From assembly GCA_016176285.1 (NCBI GenBank), contig JACOXM010000012.1, positions 1-36,204 on the forward strand: 36,204 nt of DNA, given 5' to 3'. The number at the start of each line of letters is the position of its first letter. Position 1 is the first letter of the stretch. Shown here one piece after another: positions 32,233 through 36,204 of this stretch. This stretch comes from Candidatus Giovannonibacteria bacterium (GTDB lineage: Bacteria; Patescibacteriota; Minisyncoccia; JACPKW01; UBA11713). Below the pieces are notes generated by a model. The model saw only the letters and a list, made by a program, of their open reading frames with translations. It was not told the DNA's origin and did no database searches. The translations under genes were made by a program, and so were the position numbers.

Positions 32233-33624
32233 ATGAAGGGCATTCGCTTCAAATTATTTCTATTTTTTATAATTAGCGTAAGCTTTTTTATATTTTCCAA
32301 TAAAGCCGAGGCTTCGAGTTGTAAAACCTCCACGGAAACAACCGGGGCTTCTTTTGAAAATTTCGAAAACGCCGAGTATATAAATGGTTTTTTGGTGTTG
32401 CACTTTAAACTTGCGAGTCCATTTTCCGGACTATATCCAATTCGCGCAGATAGACTTTTTTATACCGATGAATGTCAAAATGGCATGGATCCAACTGCAA
32501 TGCACGGTATTTCTTTGACCCCGGGAACAAAATCATTTTCTGTAAGATTTATATCTCAAACGAAGTACGAAATTTGGAACGACGAAACCGAAACCAAAGA
32601 GAATTGTGAAGGTTGCTGGGAATTACCGCTCTTCCCTACTTATTATGAAACTAGCTTTCTATTTATATTGGGAGCGGATACTTTTCAGTCCGCGTCTCAC
32701 CACATAATAGAAAACCCCGCGCCCCCGCCCGTAAAAAATTCCACCCTGCCGGTTCCTGAAGAGTGCGCCCCGAGCCGTTTTTCCAAAGTCAGCGCGATCG
32801 GATATTTTTTTGATAAATATGAAAAGGCTGAATATATGAAGGGACTCTTGGTTTATCACTTCAGATTACTCCCTCCGAGGAATTACGGACAAAATTGGTA
32901 TATGAATTTCAGTTTATTTGATAAAGACTGTTATTACGGCGCGGATTATGGGCATGGCCTTACTCCCGAAAATTTTTATTCAACCTCCATAAAGCCGTGG
33001 TCGAGATATTACAGTGTTCGCTTCACAAGCCCAACCCATTACGAAATTTGGAACGATGAAACCGAAACCAAGGAAACTTGCGCTTCGTGTTCCAAAGATA
33101 TTCCAAGTATTTTGCCGAATGGCTCGGAAGCGAAATTTTTCACTGTACGGTTTTCGGTTCCCGGGGGCATGGGGGGAGATAGCTTTTTTTCTTCATCGTA
33201 TTTTTCAATAGAAGAGCCCAAGCCAAAACAGAACCCGGTCTTAATAATTCCGGGGATGATCGGGAGTGAATTATATAATGAAGATGATTTTATATGGATG
33301 GATAAAGGTCAAATAGCCTCAGATATAAGGGATGATTTTTTAAAACAGTTAAATTTAGATAGTAATGGCCATTCTATTAACTCAATTAGCGTAGGAAATC
33401 TGATTGATGAAATAAATATAAACATTCCAGCGCTTGGAAGAATATTAATATTAGATATTTTTAAAGGTTTAATTAAAGATTTTAAATCGAACGGTTATGT
33501 AGTAAATAAATCTTATTTTGTTTTCCCATACGATTGGAGAATTAATTTAGATAGATCAATAGAATCTTTAAGGCAGAAAATTAATGAAATTAAATCTGAA
33601 ACAGGCTCAAATAAAGTTGAATAA
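32233..33624 (+). CDS. 5' part of split secreted LCAT-type lipase gene, with duplicated N-terminal domains
   Basis: Residues 1-27 form a signal peptide ending NKAEA. Two homologous beta-rich modules follow (about 29-160 and 175-330), each ending with the same motif, YEIWNDETETKE, then C-x-x-C. The third part starts NPVLIIPGMIGSELYNEDDF, the N-terminus of an LCAT/PGAP1-like alpha/beta hydrolase with its oxyanion region, and SYFVFPYDWRINLDRS. The frame ends TGSNKVE-stop where the family expects a strand leading to the GxSxG nucleophile elbow. The remainder continues in another frame (next feature). As read, the serine elbow is absent and the two parts cannot be one protein. Confidence 0.85.
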   Translation: MKGIRFKLFLFFIISVSFFIFSNKAEASSCKTSTETTGASFENFENAEYINGFLVLHFKLASPFSGLYPIRADRLFYTDECQNGMDPTAMHGISLTPGTKSFSVRFISQTKYEIWNDETETKENCEGCWELPLFPTYYETSFLFILGADTFQSASHHIIENPAPPPVKNSTLPVPEECAPSRFSKVSAIGYFFDKYEKAEYMKGLLVYHFRLLPPRNYGQNWYMNFSLFDKDCYYGADYGHGLTPENFYSTSIKPWSRYYSVRFTSPTHYEIWNDETETKETCASCSKDIPSILPNGSEAKFFTVRFSVPGGMGGDSFFSSSYFSIEEPKPKQNPVLIIPGMIGSELYNEDDFIWMDKGQIASDIRDDFLKQLNLDSNGHSINSISVGNLIDEININIPALGRILILDIFKGLIKDFKSNGYVVNKSYFVFPYDWRINLDRSIESLRQKINEIKSETGSNKVE

Positions 33625-33707
33625 AAGATTATATAAACGAATATAGCAAAGAAAGTATAGATAAATTAATTTTTGTAGGAACGCCGCATCTTGGGTCGCC
33701 AGAATCA

Positions 33708-35615
33708 ATGAGGGTTATTTTAGAAGGTGACCAACTTAGGCTGCCATTTTTAACGCGCGGACGTATTCAAGAAATAGCCGTAAATTCGCCAGCGATGTAT
33801 GAACTGCTCCCGAGCCCGACTTATTTTGAAAAATTATCCGGATACATCAAGCCGTTTTCATTTATTTTTGACAAAAAACTTTATAATTATGACGAGACCA
33901 GATCGCATATCACAAAAGAAGGAGGAAATAATAATGTATTTGGCCAGGCGGAAACATTTTTCGATAAAAACTTGGCGAATATAGATTTATCCGGGATAGA
34001 TGCATACAACATTTCCGGGTGCAAAACAGCAACCCCCATAAGTTATAAGCTTGCTTTGATGGGTGGAATTGGAAAAATAAATTACGGACCGGGAGACGGA
34101 ACCGTTCCGATCGGCAGTGGGGATTATTTAAATATTCCGGAATCAAATAAATATTATGTTGCGGGCACGGAACATGCGGAGCTCCCAAGCGCCAAAGATG
34201 TTAGGGGCGCGATATTAAACATTCTTTATGGAAGAAGCGCTACGACTACGAAAAATTTTTCAAAAGATTTTTCCACCTGCGGAATAAAAGGAAAACTTCT
34301 ATCTTGGCATAGCCCTGTTGATGTCAGTGTTTATGATTCAGAAGGAAATCACTCGGGACCGCTTGAGAATAATTTTGAATTCGGGATTCCTGGCGTGAAT
34401 TACATTATAAGCGGCCACAATAAATTTATTTTCCTGCCGACCGATGAAAACCGGCAATATAGAATCGAGGGCCAGGGGACGGATAAAGGAACATTTGACT
34501 TATTAATATCCGAATACGACGATAGCCAAGTTATTAAGACGGATGTTTTTAACGATGTTCGCGTGAGCACGTCGACACTAGTTCAATTCAATATTTCTGC
34601 AACGAGTACGGACGACTCGATTTTAGTTAACGATGAAAATATTTTTGAAATTTCCGAACTGACCGGTGATCAGGGCGAAGATGTCGCGCCCCCGCAAACT
34701 TCAATAAAAATAAATGACTCGAGCGAAATAAAAAATTGGTATAAGGATGCGGAAGTATCTTTGGAATCGATTGATGATGACTCGGGAATTTTTGAGACAA
34801 GATATTCCACCGATGGAGAAAATTTCTCAACATATTCTTCGCCGTTTCATATAAGCGGTGAGGGCACTACTACGATAAAATATTATTCCATTGATAAGGC
34901 GGGGAATAATGAAGAAATTAAAACCGCGTCTTTTTATATAGATAATACCCCGCCAGAATTTAAAACCTTTTTTGACTTGAATACTAAATCAATAGTATTT
35001 CTGGCATTTGATAATTTGGACGCTTCACCGGACATTTCCTGCGCGGAAATTTTATGCGCCGCTATAGATAAGGCGGGAAATGAGACAATTCTTAATTTTA
35101 AACAAAAAAATTATCTTGGGGATTTTTCCCTGAATTTATCATCCATTATATATAATGGAATTACTAATAATTTTATTGAGAATGAATTTGAGGTGGATAT
35201 TGAGAAAAAGAGCGGAGTTATTAAAAATTTCAGACAGGAATTTTCTTGGGATGAGCGAAACCGAATAAAAATCGAGTATAAAAAATCAAAAGATGAATCT
35301 TTAATAAAGGAATATGCCGAAAAGGGGCGCGACAAAACTACGAAAGTACCGGGCATTAAATTTTTGCAGGTTATTACCAATAAAGGTAAAATATTAACAG
35401 TTATTAATGAATATTTTCTTTATGGATATATTTGTTCTCCTGGTTCGTTCACTATTCTAAATTTAACTCCAATTTTGGGAAGTTTATTTAGTTTATTTCT
35501 AAATTTTAAGCAAAAAAAATCTATTTTTTGGTATTTAATAAACGGAATAGTATTTATTCTTATTTCTTTAAATATTCTCACACTATTATCCATTTCAAAT
35601 ATGAAATTATTATAA
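33708..35615 (+). pseudogene. 3' part of split LCAT-type lipase gene (Ig-like domain and membrane anchor)
   Basis: Homology begins upstream of the listed ATG: bases 33624-33707 encode KDYINEYSKESIDKLIFVGT and PHLGSP, the segment that follows the catalytic serine in these lipases. The catalytic Asp is likely in GDGTVPIGSG and the His in GTEHAELPS. Next come a beta-rich region and an OmpL47/Ig-like module (SGIFETRYSTDGENFSTYSS, then YYSIDKAGNN). Two hydrophobic helices at the end would anchor it in the membrane. There is no signal peptide of its own and no ribosome site, so this half is probably not exported alone. It lies in a different frame from the 5' part. Confidence 0.8.
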
Positions 35616-35636
35616 GTTCAAAAATAATTTTATTTC

Positions 35637-36065
35637 ATGAATAATTTAAAAAAACTATCAATTATTGCAGCTTCCCTTTTGCTAATATTTTTATTATTGA
35701 ATTCTGCTCAGGCAACTGGTGCACAAATTTTGGGGTGTGTAGCAAAAGAAGGAGTTTTGAGAATAATTGGGATGGGTTCTAGAAAGGAAAAATGTAATAA
35801 AAATGAAACGCTAATAAGTTGGAATTCCGAAGGTCAAATAGGCTTGGAAGGTCCTCAAGGACCGAAGGGTGATACGGGGGCGAATGGAGAAAATGCTACG
35901 GAGTTACATTTGTATGATACTAATAATCAAGATTTATCATCTATGGCCTTAAAAAAGAGGTCAAAAAACAGGAGGAGTCATAATGGATTTCAAAAAGAGT
36001 TTATTGGTTTTGGTTTTATCAATATTTTTAATAATAGGTATGGGTTCTGTTTTAGGTGCTGCTAA
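35637..36065 (+). CDS. Secreted protein with short collagen-like repeat; C-terminal frame probably shifted
   Basis: Residues 1-26 form a signal peptide (MNNLKKLSIIAASLLLIFLL, ending AQA). A short domain follows with GCVAKEGVLRIIGM and NETLISW, then about six Gly-X-Y triplets (GLEGPQGPKGDTGANGENA) and LHLYDTNNQDL, a layout common in Patescibacterial surface proteins. After that the frame turns basic and runs 83 bases into the next gene, ending FCFRCC, which is a shadow of that gene's signal peptide. In another frame the same region reads YGLKKEVKKQEES and stops at 35983, exactly at the next ATG. A lesion near 35935-35950 is likely. Confidence 0.65.
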   Translation: MNNLKKLSIIAASLLLIFLLLNSAQATGAQILGCVAKEGVLRIIGMGSRKEKCNKNETLISWNSEGQIGLEGPQGPKGDTGANGENATELHLYDTNNQDLSSMALKKRSKNRRSHNGFQKEFIGFGFINIFNNRYGFCFRCC

Positions 36066-36204
36066 TTTTACCGTAACATTAAGAGGCCCAGCAACTAACA
36101 CAACATTTTATAATCTTACATTAGATAATTTAGATGCTGGGGGAAGCCCAGCAGGAAGTACAGCTTATGGTAAGATGCCTGGATTTAACTGTTCTGCTGA
36201 AACT
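35983..36204 (+). CDS. Secreted protein, N-terminal part (3' truncated by window)
   Basis: A strong ribosome site (AGGAGG, 35970-35975) precedes ATG 35983 and is not linked to a start in the ORF track because the gene runs off the window. Residues 1-26 are a signal peptide (MDFKKSLLVLVLSIFLIIGM, then GSVLGA). The visible mature part, NFTVTLRGPATNTTFYNLTL, is Thr/Asn-rich and beta-prone. The family cannot be told from 74 residues. It follows the collagen-like gene with the stop and start sharing one base in the inferred original frame. Confidence 0.75.
   Translation, partial: MDFKKSLLVLVLSIFLIIGMGSVLGAANFTVTLRGPATNTTFYNLTLDNLDAGGSPAGSTAYGKMPGFNCSAET

Noticed and set aside
1-36204. tRNA and rRNA genes; alternative genetic code
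   Set aside because: No tRNA cloverleaf or rRNA segment was recognised in the intergenic gaps. TGA ends the PrgI gene in an ATGA overlap, and I saw no TGA inside the conserved genes, so the standard code holds.

Overview
The window looks like a chromosomal segment of a Candidate Phyla Radiation (Patescibacteria) bacterium, most likely of Parcubacteria type. This is inferred from gene content and protein style, not from rRNA. The signs are a stripped-down PrgI/VirB4 type IV secretion-like operon with a split VirB4, short forms of Jag, YidC and YebC, a Mur ligase without the usual N-terminal domain, a solo Cas2-like gene, and a compact layout with 1-26 base overlaps. TGA is used as a stop (for example at the end of the PrgI gene), so the code is standard and not the Gracilibacteria code.

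Layout. (1) 1-7928, plus strand: a type IV secretion/pilus-like operon. It holds a VirB6/TrbL-like C-terminus, a proline-rich protein, PrgI, a TraC-like N-terminal piece of VirB4, the VirB4 ATPase, a membrane protein, a secreted Ig/PKD-like protein, a VirB2-like pilin with a cysteine-rich tail, and a membrane-anchored beta-propeller. (2) 7932-9791, minus strand: the classic origin-side operon rpmH-rnpA-yidD-yidC-jag. (3) 9942-12841, plus strand: dnaA, a probable oriC with several one-mismatch DnaA boxes, dnaN and a small DciA/DUF721-like protein. (4) 12822-15350 minus: a class A penicillin-binding protein; then tyrS (+) and a symmetrical 16-bp terminator. (5) 16585-19423 minus: an acidic mini-protein, a broken ruvC, yebC, two membrane proteins and ruvB. 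(6) 19482-19627: an unannotated structured RNA candidate. (7) 19633-21303 minus: pilB/gspE ATPase. (8) 21357-22237 plus: two small secreted cysteine-containing proteins with a textbook promoter, strong Shine-Dalgarno sites and a terminator. (9) 22233-22885: a solo HTH-Cas2-like gene bracketed by two near-identical palindromes. (10) 22932-27195 plus: tsaE, polA, a CheY-like receiver and holA. (11) 27197-30192 minus: rpsT, uvrB and a tandem-HTH protein. (12) 30264-32049 plus: ruvA and a MurE-like ligase. (13) 32233-36204 plus: surface proteins, namely a lipase gene split by a lesion at its catalytic serine, a collagen-like protein and the start of another secreted protein.

Functionally the window joins replication initiation and clamp functions, recombination and repair (RuvAB, UvrB, PolA), membrane protein insertion, cell-wall synthesis, and two envelope machines: the type IV secretion-like operon and the type IV pilus/type II secretion ATPase.

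The most notable points are the Cas2-like gene with paired palindromes, one of which abuts its own promoter; the 146-nt rod-shaped RNA candidate between ruvB and pilB; and at least two genes (ruvC, lipase) whose reading frames are broken exactly where catalytic segments should be, with a possible third in the collagen-like gene. The lesions may be real deletions or assembly artefacts.
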